Origin: Juglans regia
Lineage: Eukaryota; Streptophyta; Magnoliopsida; Fagales; Juglandaceae
Direction: 5' to 3'
NCBI RefSeq assembly: GCF_001411555.2
Contig: NC_049909.1
Span: 9,059,485-9,123,484, forward strand
DNA: 64,000 nt
The notes beneath the pieces were generated by a model. It saw only the letters and a list, made by a program, of their open reading frames with translations. It had not been told where the DNA came from and did not search any database. Below are positions 47,961 through 59,859 of this stretch, piece after piece (the stretch's first letter is position 1; each line of letters opens with the position of its first letter). The translations under genes and the position numbers were made by a program.

Positions 47961-49010
47961 CACCTTATACACCTTGATGCATGGTCGCCTCCTTCATGTC
48001 CTAGGGTTACAACAACCCTTACTTTAACTTCAGCAAGCCGCAGCCCCCATGGAATCCCATGCACGACAGCTCAGCCAGTCCCACCTACAAGCCAACCCTT
48101 CACACCGTGGTAAGCCTGCGCCACAACCTCCACACCACGTAAACGTCTACCTAGACCCGTGCCACTACAAGTCTATACCGGAAGCAACCTTGCCGCAACA
48201 CCTAAAGCAGCCATAGCCTTCCTCTCCACCCTCAGAAATAGCCTAAACAGTAGCCACCATCACCAACTTCCGTGGGAAGCGAAAACTGCAGTTGATCTAA
48301 GCGATGGTGACAGAGCATCCTTGTCCAAATCGAGAGCCATGTCGTGCCAGAGTTGAGCCGCAACGCCACCGTCAGTAGCAACAGATGACGCTGGAGATTA
48401 AGCCTCCATTGCCTAGTGATGACCAGTGCCACCGTCCGAAGCACTCATGCACGCCGCGTGATGCGTACAACTCTCTCTCTCTTGGCTTACTCTATCTCTT
48501 TCACGTATCTCTCCCTCATATCTCTATCTCTCTCTCTCAGTGTTATTCCACAGCACTGACCACCTTGTACCGCCCCAATCCGCTGTCGTGAGCTTCCCTC
48601 TGGTGAGCAAGGCCTTCGCTGCACGTCTCTCTTCCCTCTTGGTAAGCTTTCAAAATAGGAAGGTATTTCACTCGTAAAGCCCTTATGTAGAAAGTAGAAT
48701 AAATTTTGAGAGGATATTACAGTTTTGGCCTTTTAGTTGTAAGCCATCCAAAGCATATTGTGTTCTGAACGTGTAGTTTCGGTTGGTCTTGATTTAATGG
48801 TGGGCTTTGTTTACGTAGCGGGCTTGTTGTTATTTGGAATTAGGTTAAGTGATTATTAAGTGGATACCAATAAATTTGGGAAGTGATGATATTTTAGGGT
48901 TATGATAATTTTAGAATTTTAAGAAAATAGGTTATTTTAATATTTCAGGTTTAAGTATTGAAATACGTGTACGATTGAAAGTTTACGAAAGTTAGGTGAC
49001 TATTTTATAG

Positions 49011-50044
49011 ATGACGATTAATATTCGTTCGGCATTGTTGTGGAAAAATTATGAGAAACTAAAAAGTCCAGGTAAGTGGGGTTCCTATGCTAGATTTTGC
49101 ATAAAAATAAAATAGGCTAAGGTTGATTTTTTAAAATATGCATATTTTGTTATGAAAAGAAATTTGAACTACCTAAGTTATTTGTTATGCATTACTCATG
49201 AGATTTAATTTAAAAATAAAGTATTTTCTTGCATGACTGGTGTAGACATGATCTATTTTGGCATTTTGTTTCTGAACTGTGCAAAAGAGAGCAAATATGA
49301 AATCTTGTGCATAAATTATGCTTTTGTGATCTGATCCTGTTCTTTACTCTGATATGATATGATGTGTTTTCTATAAACCTCTGACATAACATTTTGTTTC
49401 TATTTATGTTCCGTTTTGACCTTACCACGGGTGTAAAACTGTGGCCTCTATTCGGGTTACTACCAACTTTTCTGTTTCCGGTGCACCCACTTGATACAAA
49501 GTTATTTTCTGCATGGTCTTTCTTGTATGCACACTCAGGGCTTTGAGAATAATAAGGGAAAGATTCACATTCTATTTCTGCTTGGTTGGCCACCAGGATT
49601 TGTACAACCCTACCACGAGAGTTAAACATGGTATCTGTTCTAATATGATAAGATAAGATGTGATGTTTCAGTTTATGCTATGCCAAAGGGATTTTGATTA
49701 TGAATATTTTTGAATTTTCACTCTGATATTTTTGATAATATTATGATTTTGCATTATGAAGGAAAATGTTTTGTTCTGTATTCTGAAAGAAAATAGTTTG
49801 TTCTGCAATCTGAAAGAAAGTATTTTGTTATGCATTCTAAACTTTGTAAATGCTCATGTTTACACACCAGTATATGTTATCTGCTTACTAAGTTATTAAT
49901 AACTCACCCCTTATCTCCTAACATTTTTCAGATAATTTTGATGGTTCGACTGGAGAACAAGAGTATGGAGTTTTAGTAAGGTGTGATGATCGTAGAGGAA
50001 TAAGTGTCCGAGGGTACAAGGACTTATTTGAGAGTCATAGTTAG
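49011..50044 (+). other. Putative spliced small reading frame inside an LTR
   Basis: Exon 1 is 49011-49071, preceded by TATTTTATAG and followed by GTAAGTGGGG. Exon 2 begins at 49932 after ACATTTTTCAG. Joined, they give 57 codons from ATG 49011 (MTINIRSALLWKNYEK at the start, EYGVLVR in the middle) to TAG at 50042-50044. Related LTRs keep the exon size and splice-like sites; their terminal exons contain DYGAWVR (16800 onward) or EYEAWVR (minus, 30480-30371). No function is known to me. In other copies the ATG position is GTG and stops are present, so protein coding is unproven. Confidence 0.35.
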
Positions 50045-51120
50045 TAAATTGATTATTTTTCGGACATTTTGATGTGTTGAGCTAATGATATTTTCGAGTT
50101 TTTGGGGAGTTTTTAATTTATGATATGGAGAATTTCTTTTTTGTCCCTATGAAGGAACATGAATATTTTAGTTGAGCAAATGAATTAGTATTTCATGGAG
50201 TTTTCTGAATTTTATAGTTGTGATATAGTTCTGAATTAGTATTCCGGACCTCCAGGAATGGGGCTTTACAATCTTTGTTGCAACATTTCGGTTTGATCAT
50301 AAGTTTTAGAGTTGGATGAAATTGCAAACAAAAAGCAAGAGATATGGCATTTCGAAGTTTTGGGCCTATAATGTTTTTCATAGTTGTGATTGTTCTTAAA
50401 TTTTTCTAATTTGTTATTTAAGTATACAGCAAATTTACATAAGGAATGTAAATTTTGATAATTTTTGGAGTTAGGATGTAAAATCCTTAAGTTAGGTGTA
50501 AAATTGTCATTTTTCCACATGTAGAGGGTAAACTTTTAGTCTAATATATATTTTTTCATGTTTCTAAATTATTAGTGATAAAGTGTCTAACATTTTAAAC
50601 CCTACTTATAGTTTCTCTTATTTCTTGCTTTTCCACGTAAAATTCAATGGTTACAATAAGTTAGCTTCTAACTTACTGCCAGATTACTATGTATGTGTAT
50701 TGGTAAGGAAATTATTTACTTATGTTATCATATATGCCATGTCACTACAGGTTTATCTGTCATGAAATAGTTATTTGTTACACATTATATTCTGCCATGA
50801 AATAGTTATTTGTTACACGTTGTGATATGTCATGTAATGCTATCTATTATACGTTATGCCATGTCATGCAATGCTATCTGTTACACGTTGTACCATGTCA
50901 CGTAATGTTTTCTATTAAGTTATGTCATGTTGCATAATGTTATCTGTTACAAGTTATGCCATGATTCGCATATTGTTTATTTGTTTCATGTTATGTCAAG
51001 TCCTAAACTCACGTGTATGTCACATTACACATGTCATGTCATTTGTCCTTTCATTTCACATCACGTCATGTCTCTACTATAGAGTGTCTCTAAAACAGTA
51101 TTTTCTCAATCAGTCATACC

Positions 51121-51440
51121 TAGGATGCTCGTGACGTAATCACTATGATTGTTCGAGCATCTCCATTTATAATTCATGTGTGGTACTTCCAGCATAATCA
51201 TTTTAATTGTTAGAGTACCTCTACTCAAATGCTCTTGAGCAATCATTATGATTATCAAAATATTACTAGGTACTTGTGATATAATCATTCTGATTGTTAG
51301 TGTATCTCATTTAAAATACTCATGGCATAATCATTTTTATTGTCTGAGTATCTCTGACGAAATATGTTGGGCATAATCATTTTGATTATTCACTATTCCT
51401 ATCGAAAGAACTGGCAAAATCATTTTGATTGTTATAACTC
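51121..51440 (+). repeat. Tandem array of about 45-54-bp units in LTR G
   Basis: About seven units, each with a core like ATAATCATTTTGATTGTT. AATCA-3nt-TGATT forms a small hairpin in most units. Confidence 0.7.
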
Positions 51441-53921
51441 ATTTACTTCCACGTTTATTTATTTTCAGTTTCAGTTTCAGTTCATGCTATTCCACCATCA
51501 GTTTCATGTCACGCTATTTTAGTCAATTCCAAGTTCATGTATTTCACATTCATTCATGCTCAATTCAAGTTCATGTCATGCACGTTCAATCGTGTTTCAA
51601 GTTCATGTTCAGTTCATGTTCAATTCACACTCCAGTTCACGTCATATCAAGTTCAGTTTCAAGTTTAATCCACGTTTAGTTTAAGTCATGTGAGTTCATG
51701 CCATGCTTATGCATTCATGCATTTACTGTCATGCATGCATTTGTATAACATCCCGCTAGAAATTCAATAGTAGAATTTCTTCAGGTTTTAGGAACCTTGT
51801 GAAAACTCCATAAGTATTCACAAATTAACCAATCATGTAGGTTTTAGTTTGTCAACATAGTCAGTGTTGCCACTCATTATAGTGTCAGAATCACGATTTT
51901 ATTTATTTGAGATAGTTAGAAGTGTCAGAATGACATATGGTGTACGCCATTAGACTCAGTTAATTATTTAGGATTTTATCACCCAATAATCTCATTTCCA
52001 ATTTTTGAATGAAACGCTTGTTTGAAAATGTGATTTTATTATTTCGAGGCACTTCAGGGTGAATTTCGATAAACGAATTTCACGGTTTGTTTAGTATGTA
52101 TATTTAGGATTTTGCAATGCAAAGTTTATTCTACAGTTTCCTAGAGTGAATAGTAATCTCAATAGTGGCACCTAGTGTAGTGTTTTCTGAGTCACTGTGT
52201 CGAATGTCCAAATTAGGTTGGAGAATTTTTATTCGGACACTTGGCAAGATCTTAACCACACTTGGTGAATAGTATTGGACACTTTTCACCAAGAGGAACT
52301 ATGAGATGGATTATGAAGGAAATCAACGTGTGAGATCAAGCCACCTAAGCCAAAACCCTATTTGATCTTATTTATAGCATTGTGTTAAATTACTTGATTA
52401 AATCACTTTCATGTGCTATTAATTCCTCAAATTCATGGTATGATATCATTATCCACCCTTTTAAATCTTAAAATTTGATTGGGCCGAGAAAAATATGATA
52501 AGGGCTTGGTAGCATCTCAAACCATAATCAAACCCTCTCTAAACCCCAAATGAGGCCCATTAAGGCCCACAAATTTTGGCCACTTGGCAAACAATCTTGA
52601 GCAAGTTTTCCCTCCCCTATGTGTTTTTTTGGTTTGATGATCTCACCATAGAATGCCATAGATCAAGTGTTTGTTCAAACCTAGTTGGGAAAGAAATCAT
52701 GTTTTTGGCTAAATATGGAGCCAAGTGCTTCAAACGATGTTTTGTGATTTTTTATGACTTTTATGTGTTGATTCAAAGCATGTTAGTTCTAGGGAATGTG
52801 TTATGAAGATGTTAGAAGAAATTCTTGGATATTTGGAGATTTTGGAAATACTTTGAAATAGTTCAAACCTTGAGATTCAAAAGTTGTATTTTAGTTAAAA
52901 AGTTTGGATCTTTTTACTAAAGAGTTTTGTGATTATGTTAAGTATAATTTTGTTGGATGTTTTAAGCATATTTTTGAACTTAAGATATAAGGATTTTTGT
53001 TGCAATATTTCGGTTTGATCATGAGTTTTGGAGTTGGATAAAATTGCAACAAAAATCAATGAGAAATGGTCTTTGAAAGTTTCGGCCCTAGCATGTTTCT
53101 CATAGTTTTCTTTTGTTTTAACTTTTTCTAATTTGATATTTGTGTTTAGGACAAAATTTACATGAGAAATGTAAATTTTGGAGATTTTTAGAGTTAGGAT
53201 GTGAAATCCTTAAGTCAGGGGTAAAATTGTCATTTTTCCACATGTAGAAAGTAAAACAGTAATTTTACTCCAAATTAGCATTTCTTCATGTTTCTGTTTG
53301 ATAGTAATTAAGTTTCTAACATTTAGAACTCTTACTTACAGTTTCTCGTATTTCGTTCTTTGCCTCATAAAACACGACGATCACTGTAAGTTAGCTCTTA
53401 ACTTTACTATCAGATTACTACTTATGTGTGATAGGCAATGAAACTACAGTCTATGTATGTATGTTATCATATATGCCATACTATGCCATGTCACTTCATG
53501 ATTATCTGTTACATAATTTATTATGTCATGTATTTTTATCTGTTATAAGTATATCATGTTACGTAATGCTATATGTTACATGTATGTCAGGCTACAAAAT
53601 GTTATATGTTACATGTTATGCTATGTTACGAAATGTTGTGCATTACATGTTATGCCATGTTATGAAATAATGTCTTTTACATGTTATGTCATTTACGAAA
53701 TATTGTTTGTTACATGTTATGTCATGCTACAAGATATTGTATGTTACATGCTACAAAATATTTTTTGGCTCATTGTACGTCATGTCGTTCGCCTCACCTT
53801 TATGTCATGTTACTTTACGTTAGGACTTTTGTCCTTTTGTCTCATGTCATGTTTCGTCTTGAGTACAATTTGTGTATTTTGGGAACAACATTTCAAGTTA
53901 TGTCAGGTCTGTTTACGTCTA

Positions 53922-54030
53922 TCACGACCCTAATTGCTAGGATGAAGTAATATCCTAGTGAAACTCCTTTGTTCACGCTGGAGTGTCTAAATTAGTGTGA
54001 AATTTCCTGGATTGACAAAGTACAGTCAAC
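53922..54030 (+). other. Conserved three-stem-loop block, copy in LTR H
   Basis: All three stems of the LTR A copy are retained (CTAGGAT/ATCCTAG, TTCAC/GTGAA, TTGAC/GTCAA), while loop and flanking bases differ (loop 1 GAAGTAAT instead of GGGGTAAT). Confidence 0.65.
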
Positions 54031-54225
54031 ACGTGTGACCACATCAATTGTGGCACGTACAACACATATGTCCACAGAAAGTGTGGCACATATGTCAACG
54101 CACTCACAGCTAGTGCAGATACTTGTATTGTGATACGATAATCGATAGGGACACATAGCTCAAGGAGACCCAGGTAGCATCCACATGGTCACTTTTAATT
54201 ATCACGTTTGATAGAAAAAATTACT

Positions 54226-54375
54226 CTATTATGGTAATCCCATGAGACAAGAATGTCATTATAGTAACCTCATGGGAGAAGAATGTCATTATGGTAACCC
54301 TATGAGACAGGAATATCATTATGGTAACCTCATGGGAGAAGAATGTCATTATGGTAATCCTATGAGACAAGAATG
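54226..54375 (+). repeat. 30-bp tandem repeat, five units
   Basis: Units like CATTATGGTAACCTCATGGG plus AGAAGAATGT, alternating two slightly different versions. LTR A has a single unit at about 5964-5990, so this is an expansion in LTR H. Confidence 0.85.
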
Positions 54376-54795
54376 CATTACAAGTTCATGTTCATGATAT
54401 GTTTCAACTTCACGTTCATGATATGTTTCAAGTTCATGTTCATGCTATGTTTCAAATTCACATTCATGCTATGTTTCAAGTTCATGTCATGTCATGTTTC
54501 AAGTTCAAGTTCATGTTATTCAGGTCAAGATTCAAGTCATGTCAGTTTATGCCATGTTACACGTCAAGTTATTTTATGCTTGCTTATGACTTTGATTATG
54601 CATTCATGTTTTTATTGCCATGCATGCATCATTAACCTGTGTGGAAGTCTTTGTTAACTTGTTGAAATTTGTATTCAAATCTCACCGTGGTAGTCCCAAC
54701 TACCATTCCCCTCGATTGGCAGAAGATGTGTCAGGTTGAGGAGAGAGAGCAAAGCCTGGCCGATTGGAGGAAGTTTATTAGACAACGCCAATGTA

Positions 54796-55205
54796 GAGAT
54801 TGTGGCTTCCTTACAATGGAGACGAATATGTGGGGAGTAAAATCTTGGTCTTAAGGATTTATGTGAACAATAGGAACAAATCCTTTTGATTGGAGTCAAA
54901 ATAAGAGGCAACTCATAAAGGATAGAAGAGTTATGTCAATCATAAGAGAGAAAGTCTTGAGATTAGATTAATACCTAAACGATTATCGAGATACTACCTA
55001 GGAGGAGGAACGATTCGTTTTATTTATGATGGAGTAAGCTAGTCCTAGGTGGATAGGATTCCTTGAGGAAATAAAGAAAGTGGATTCAATTATGTATGGA
55101 TTAAATTCTTCCAAATTGAATTGTGCGAACACTTTAAGTTTTACATTTAGAGAGTATGTCGGTATGACTCAACCTACTTTGCGGAAGGATTCTAGTGTTA
55201 CTTGT

Positions 55206-55252
<47 letters not shown>

Positions 55253-55955
55253 GGAATGACAGAATCTCAGTGGTAGAAATATATGTGGTGAATAACTCTT
55301 TAAGCAGCAAGGAAAGGTGTAACCTCGCTTAAGCAAGGATTTAGTGTCCTAGACAGTTAGCCTAGAACTTGTTCATTTTAGGCAGTAACCTTTGTGAGTG
55401 TTATATTCTTCTCTTACATGGTGGTAGTTATTATATGAACCCATGTTATGGATATAGATAGGAATGGTGTAGGCTATGAGAAGAAGGCTTTGCTTCATGA
55501 AGAGTGTTATCCACTTCTTCACTCGACCACATGGATGGATCGAAATAGTTTCCAGGCAAGAATGGCACAGGACCAAGTTGAGTCCAACAGAGCAGCAGAG
55601 GAGCGCGCCACAACAGCCAACACTAAGCCCGCCACATCAGGATCATCTATCTCATCAACTCACCGTAAATGTTTGCTAGCAGTGGGTCAAGTACCAAATA
55701 GTGATGACGAAGAGGTCGAGCAACACCCCGACCCAGATCATAACGTGGTGTATGATTTGGACAATGACGCGTTCTACTACTAACCCCAGCACGTCATGCC
55801 AATGGATATGAACGCACCACCACCGGCATCTAGCAGCAACTTTATGTCCTGTGATGGACAATAGATTTGGTGAGCAACATCTTCTCCTTAGTATTTTTTA
55901 TTGTTAGTACTTACGTCGATTTCAAGAACAAAATCTTTTTTTTAGGAGGGGAGGA
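54796..55955 (+). mobile_element. Internal 3' region and polypurine tract of element H/I
   Basis: It matches 8480-9270 of element A. It contains a (GA)n microsatellite (55211-55249) and ends ...AGGAGGGGAGGA (55944-55955), the polypurine tract, directly before LTR I. A frame at 55448-55783 (VGYEKKALLHEECYPLL, then NSDDEEVEQHPDPDHNVVYD) has an acidic C-end but no recognisable domain; I leave it uncalled. Confidence 0.65.
55211..55249 (+). repeat. (GA)n microsatellite
   Basis: About 19 GA units near the 3' end of element H/I. Element A has only GAGAGAAAGAG at the equivalent place (8892 onward), so this is a local expansion. Confidence 0.9.
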
Positions 55956-57720
55956 CGTAACAACCCGCTAGAATTTCTATGGTGCAATTTCTTTAGGCTT
56001 TAGGAACCTCTTGAAAACTCCATAAGTTTTCATGAATTAACCAATCGTGTAGGTTTTAGTCTGTTAACATAATCAGTGTTGCCACTCACTATGGTGCTAG
56101 TAACGTGATTTTATTTATTCGAGATAGTTAGAAGTGTCAGAATGGCATATGGTCTGCACCATTAAATTCATTTGATTATTTAGGATTTTATGGCATAATA
56201 ATCCCATTTTGAATTTTTAGACGATATGCTTGTTGGAAAATGCGTTTTGATTATTTTGAGGCACTTTGGGGTGAATTTCGATAAACAAATTTCACTGTTA
56301 ATTTAGTATGTATATCTAAGATTTTGCAGTGCAAAGTTTATTTTACACTTTCCTAGAGTGAATAGTAATCTCAACAGTAGCACATAGAGCTGCGTTTTCA
56401 GAATCATATTGTGGAATGTCCAAATTAGGTTGAAGAAGTTTTATTTGGACACTTAACAAGATCTTAACCAAACTTGGTGAATAGTATTGGACACTTGTCA
56501 TCAAGAGGAACCATAAGATGGATTATGAAGGAAATCAACGTGTGAGATCATGCCACTTAAGCCAAAACTCTAATTGATCCAATTTCTAGCATTGTGTTTA
56601 ATCACTTGATTAAATCACTTCCACATGCTTTAATTCCTCAAATTCATGTTATGACGTCATTATTCACCTTTTGAAACCTCAAAATTTTGATTGCGTCAAG
56701 AAAAATTGGATATAAGGTTGATAGCATCTCAAACCCTAACCAAGCCTTCTCTAAACCCCAAATGAGGCTCATTCGTTTAAGGCCCACGAATTTTGGCCAC
56801 TTGGCAAAGCTTCTTGAGCAAGTTTTCCCTCCCCATGACAGACCACCCTCTGCCCAAAGCATGCCCCAAAGTCAAGCTTGATGTGAAGCCAAAGGCCACC
56901 TCACCACCACCCTACTGGTAGATATTTCTTTGGCTAAAAACCACTCACTATTCTTGCCTTTTTGTGACATAGCCACCCTACCTAAAGGTGTCAAACAAGG
57001 CCCTAACTTCACTCTTCATAATGTTTAAGAGGCGTGCTAGCCATTTCCACACTCACATCACCACTTTCCACTCACACTCTTGCAAAGAAATCCTTAGGCG
57101 CTCTCTAGGGCAAATTTATGTGGATTTTTACGTGCCATTTTTAGGACCCTTGTAAGTTTCATCTCACATAATTTCTTCATAAAAGTTGTCCTTATTTGCC
57201 TCTAGTTTCCGTGGGCATCTTGTTTGTTTGATTTCATGGTCGTTTGATTGGTCAAACGTTGTTTTAACCATGTAAAGGTCAATCTGGGTGACAATCTGGA
57301 TAGTGTGTTGTATTTTGGAGTTTTTGACCAAGCTAATAGACAAGTCTTTGTCTGAAGCTTTTATGGAGTGTTGTTAACATGTATATATGATTATTTGTTG
57401 GAGATTAGTTGCATTATTAAAACGTTTGATGAAAAATTTTCTCCGATCTAGAAACTTAGAAACTGGAAGAGGAAAAACTGTTTCTGTTTTAGGAATGTTT
57501 GAGTCTTTTGTGGTTTAATCTTACTCCAATGGATTTGATATTTTTATTTGATGATCCTAAGCCTTTTAGCTACATGTTATGATGTTATTTTGAACCGTTT
57601 CGACGTTGGTTTCAAAGATGTTAATTTTTATGCAAGAGATCATACGGTAGGGTTAAAAGTTTGATGTCTTTAGTTAGATCCATGTTTTGAGTTATTTTAG
57701 TCATGTGATATATGCCAATG
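55956..57720 (+). mobile_element. 3' LTR I (4.3-kb family), truncated
   Basis: It begins CGTAACAACCCGCTAG, with the T of TG changed to C, immediately after the polypurine tract. It follows LTR A to about its position 4310 and then stops at 57720. With LTR H it bounds a coding-less derivative of about 6 kb. Confidence 0.75.
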
Positions 57721-58145
57721 CCACTAATGCAGAAAGGCCATGTCAAAACTAGAGGAGAAAACAAGCCTAATAGTTTGATGCCATTCAAATAACCATGGCA
57801 AGCTTTGTCTTCATTCAGGGACTTGTTTTTCATCCCAGAGTCAAATTTCCTTCTTCTGATCACACGTTGGTGTATGTTTCTTTTGATCACAAGCTTCAAA
57901 AATAGTCGCATGCATCATAGGTAACCCCTTTCATCACAAGCTTACTATCACTAGGGGTTGACAACCAAGTGACAAGGAGGTTCATCTCACTCCCCAAAAG
58001 TTCCAAGAGCTTAAAACCATCCATGTCTAGCATATTCACGTCACTAATAACAAGGTCAAATTTGGTTCTATTCTCCCTCAACACTTTTAGTGCTATAACA
58101 GCCTGATTGGTCATTGTAACTTGACCAGTAATATTTCTCTATATG
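57721..58145 (-). pseudogene. Type-B response regulator (ARR-like) receiver fragment
   Basis: On the minus strand from about 58120 the sequence reads TNQAVIALKVLRENRTKFDL, then VISDVNMLDMDGFKLLEL (the phospho-acceptor Asp of SDV is kept; the usual MPDMDG is MLDMDG), then KLVMKGVTYDACDY. After a stop and frame change come HQRVIRRRKFDS and NEDKACHG. This matches the receiver domain and following linker of plant type-B ARR cytokinin-response regulators. The N-terminal acidic Asp pair, the final receiver Lys block and the Myb-like DNA-binding domain are absent, and stops interrupt it. It is a pseudogene fragment lying against the truncated LTR I. Confidence 0.75.
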
Positions 58146-58715
58146 GCCTCATTGACGAAGCTCACACTCCTACCCACTAAGATTTTTTTTGTTATCATGT
58201 TGACCCAAGGCAACTATACAACCCTAAGATTCTTAGCAACAAGGCATGTATTGATAGTGTCAATATATATGACAGCCAAATTTAGTGACATACATCGACG
58301 AGGAGCTACAACATATCATCTGCATTGAAAAGGGGAAAAACAAGGATATGCTCTCGTTGTCTATCAAAGGGCTCAAAAACACCTTTAGCTGCCAAAAAAA
58401 AAAGCAGTTGAGGAGCAAAGTTCTTATGTCCTAAAACTTGCAAACCCATGAGAATTTTTCCTCCACCATAGATTACAAGCAAAGTATAAAGGACTTTATA
58501 TACCTCAAATAGACCATCAGTTGTATACTATGCACAGGAATCTCGACAGAAAATGAGATGTGCACCACCTCTAGGAGAGCTACCTATGCCGCTCCTTTGA
58601 CCCCCACTTCCACAAAAGCCGCTACCCCCACAGCCTCCACCACCTCTACCACCACCTCTGAATCCACTACGACCACCTCTAGATGCAGCTTGTGGTTGTC
58701 CGTGAGAAGCTAGTC
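58146..58715 (-). pseudogene. Unidentified coding-like debris with Gly-rich segment
   Basis: On the minus strand 58715-58560 reads as an Arg/Gly-rich segment (SRGGRSGFRGGGRGGGG), like RGG-type RNA-binding tails or the end of some Ty1-copia gags. 58500-58150 is an open-looking stretch with hydrophobic segments and a few stops (GLFEVYKVLYTLLV). I recognise no family. Confidence 0.35.
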
Positions 58716-59336
58716 GGTGTTGAACTACGCCACTATGGCCTTGAGGACCTCATGGCTGATTGACAGAAGGACCTTCTCGTCATGGTCAAGCCCTAAGGTT
58801 TGGAGGATCTCGAGCCGTTTCGTGACCTTGGTGTGAGAGAAGACTCGAAGGTTTAGGTTGACCATCTAGAGCTCTTCAGTGCTGGAGACGAACGAGAAAG
58901 TGTGGGGCTTGGTTCGGATTCATGGCTTATGGACCCATGGGACAAAGAAATGGGTCCCCTCGCCCACCGTCTCGTCCAATATTCCGCAACAATGGGCTTG
59001 GTGCAGGGTTTGATTGCCGAAATAGGGGTGGTTAAGGTGGGTGAGGAAGGAGGACAAATGAGTGAACCACCGAAGCTGTGATGCCTCGGGACTTCTGGTG
59101 TACTAGAGCTGGTTGGGTGTTTGTGGCGAGTGCAAAGAGTTGTAAAGAGGTTTTCGGTCCAGACCACAGAGGAAGGACTTCTTCCCAACCTTGTACTTCT
59201 CGGTTCTGAGCTCCTCCTCTATTCGGTGCCCGATAACGACTCCACCATGATTAACCTTCCATCTGGTATCGAGATCTATCTTGATGGCTTCTCCGTTTTT
59301 GATCATTGTATGGGCCTTACTTGGGACGACTGACGG
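58716..59336 (+). pseudogene. Unidentified coding-like fragment
   Basis: G+C-richer than its surroundings. On the plus strand a frame with few stops reads VDHLELFSAGDERESVGLG, then SWLMDPWDKEMGPLAHRLVQ, and later LPNLVLLGSELLLYSVPD. The minus strand is also open (58853-59188), so the strand is uncertain. Probably a fragment of a host gene or transposon; no name is offered. Confidence 0.3.
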
Positions 59337-59412
59337 AAGGGAATGAAAGGGGAAATAATTTATGCAAAGTGATGGAAATGAAAGTCAGAAGGGGAATATG
59401 TGTGTTGGAAAA

Positions 59413-59640
59413 TTAATTTCGGATTTCTAAAGGAAATTCTAGTATATAGGGAAAAGGAATCTCGATGGGATGACCCTTGGCTCGTTCTTCTTCTTCTTCT
59501 TGCATCACATGAAATTGTTGCACAAGATGGGTAAATTTCTCTTCAAAATCCTTCCTACCATCAATTATCCGCTGATGGAGACTTTGAAAAATTTCTTGTA
59601 TTTGTTCCACTGACTCTTGATAAAGTGTTAAAATTGCATG
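59413..59640 (-). pseudogene. Short coiled-coil-like frame, possible retrotransposon gag piece
   Basis: The minus-strand frame ESVEQIQEIFQSLHQRIIDG followed by RKDFEEKFTHLVQQFHVMQ and EEEEERAKG is strongly charged and heptad-like. Position and style suggest a gag N-terminal or spacer piece of a Ty3 element, but homology is not certain. 59641-59859 is AT-rich and unassigned. Confidence 0.3.
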
Positions 59641-59859
59641 ATTAAGTTGCTTAAGTGAATAAATTGCTTCACAAAAAATGAGTTAAGCACTGAATTATGC
59701 AGTAGATTATAGTACTTGAGTAAATTGATAATTCCTGATATTTTGCACTTAATTGTAATAGGATATACATGACACTTACATTATTAAGCCACATCAGGTT
59801 TAATATTCTAGTTTTACCCTCATAGTGCTGAACACTTAATCCTATTTGTTGTAGGGCAT

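Larger units (their letters stand above)
47423..50270 (+). mobile_element. Solo LTR (family X), 2848 bp
   Basis: It starts TGTAACACTCGGGTCC and ends GGAATGGGGCTTTACA. The flanks are ATCCG and ATCTT, an imperfect duplication, but the host LTR G reads on across the site. It contains a TATA box (47953-47960), a C-rich leader, (CT)n (48471-48540), a CTGGTGAGCAAGG donor context (48598), the 61-nt mini-exon (49011-49071) and a terminal exon from 49932. The two exons join into an open 57-codon frame ending at 50044. Confidence 0.8.
46434..51743 (+). mobile_element. LTR G (4.3-kb family), deleted and split by a solo LTR
   Basis: It starts TATAACAACCCATTAG. After about 60 bp it jumps to sequence matching LTR A near 3880 (internal deletion of about 1.4 kb). 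It runs to 47422, is interrupted by the solo LTR 47423-50270, and continues from 50271 to 51743, where LTR H begins. It carries a tandem array unique to this copy at 51121-51440. Confidence 0.7.
51744..54795 (+). mobile_element. 5' LTR H (4.3-kb family), internally deleted
   Basis: It starts TATAACATCCCGCTAG. It lacks the part matching A about 3450-4370 (jump near 52620). It keeps the three-stem-loop block (53922-54030) and ends, without a clean CA, near 54795, where it joins internal 3' sequence of the same element type. The primer binding site and all coding sequence are gone. Confidence 0.7.

Noticed and set aside
55448..55783. 111-codon frame with acidic C-terminus in element H/I
   Set aside because: The equivalent region of element A (about 9080-9250) is not open in the same frame, and no domain is recognisable. 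It could be a remnant but is not supported as a gene.
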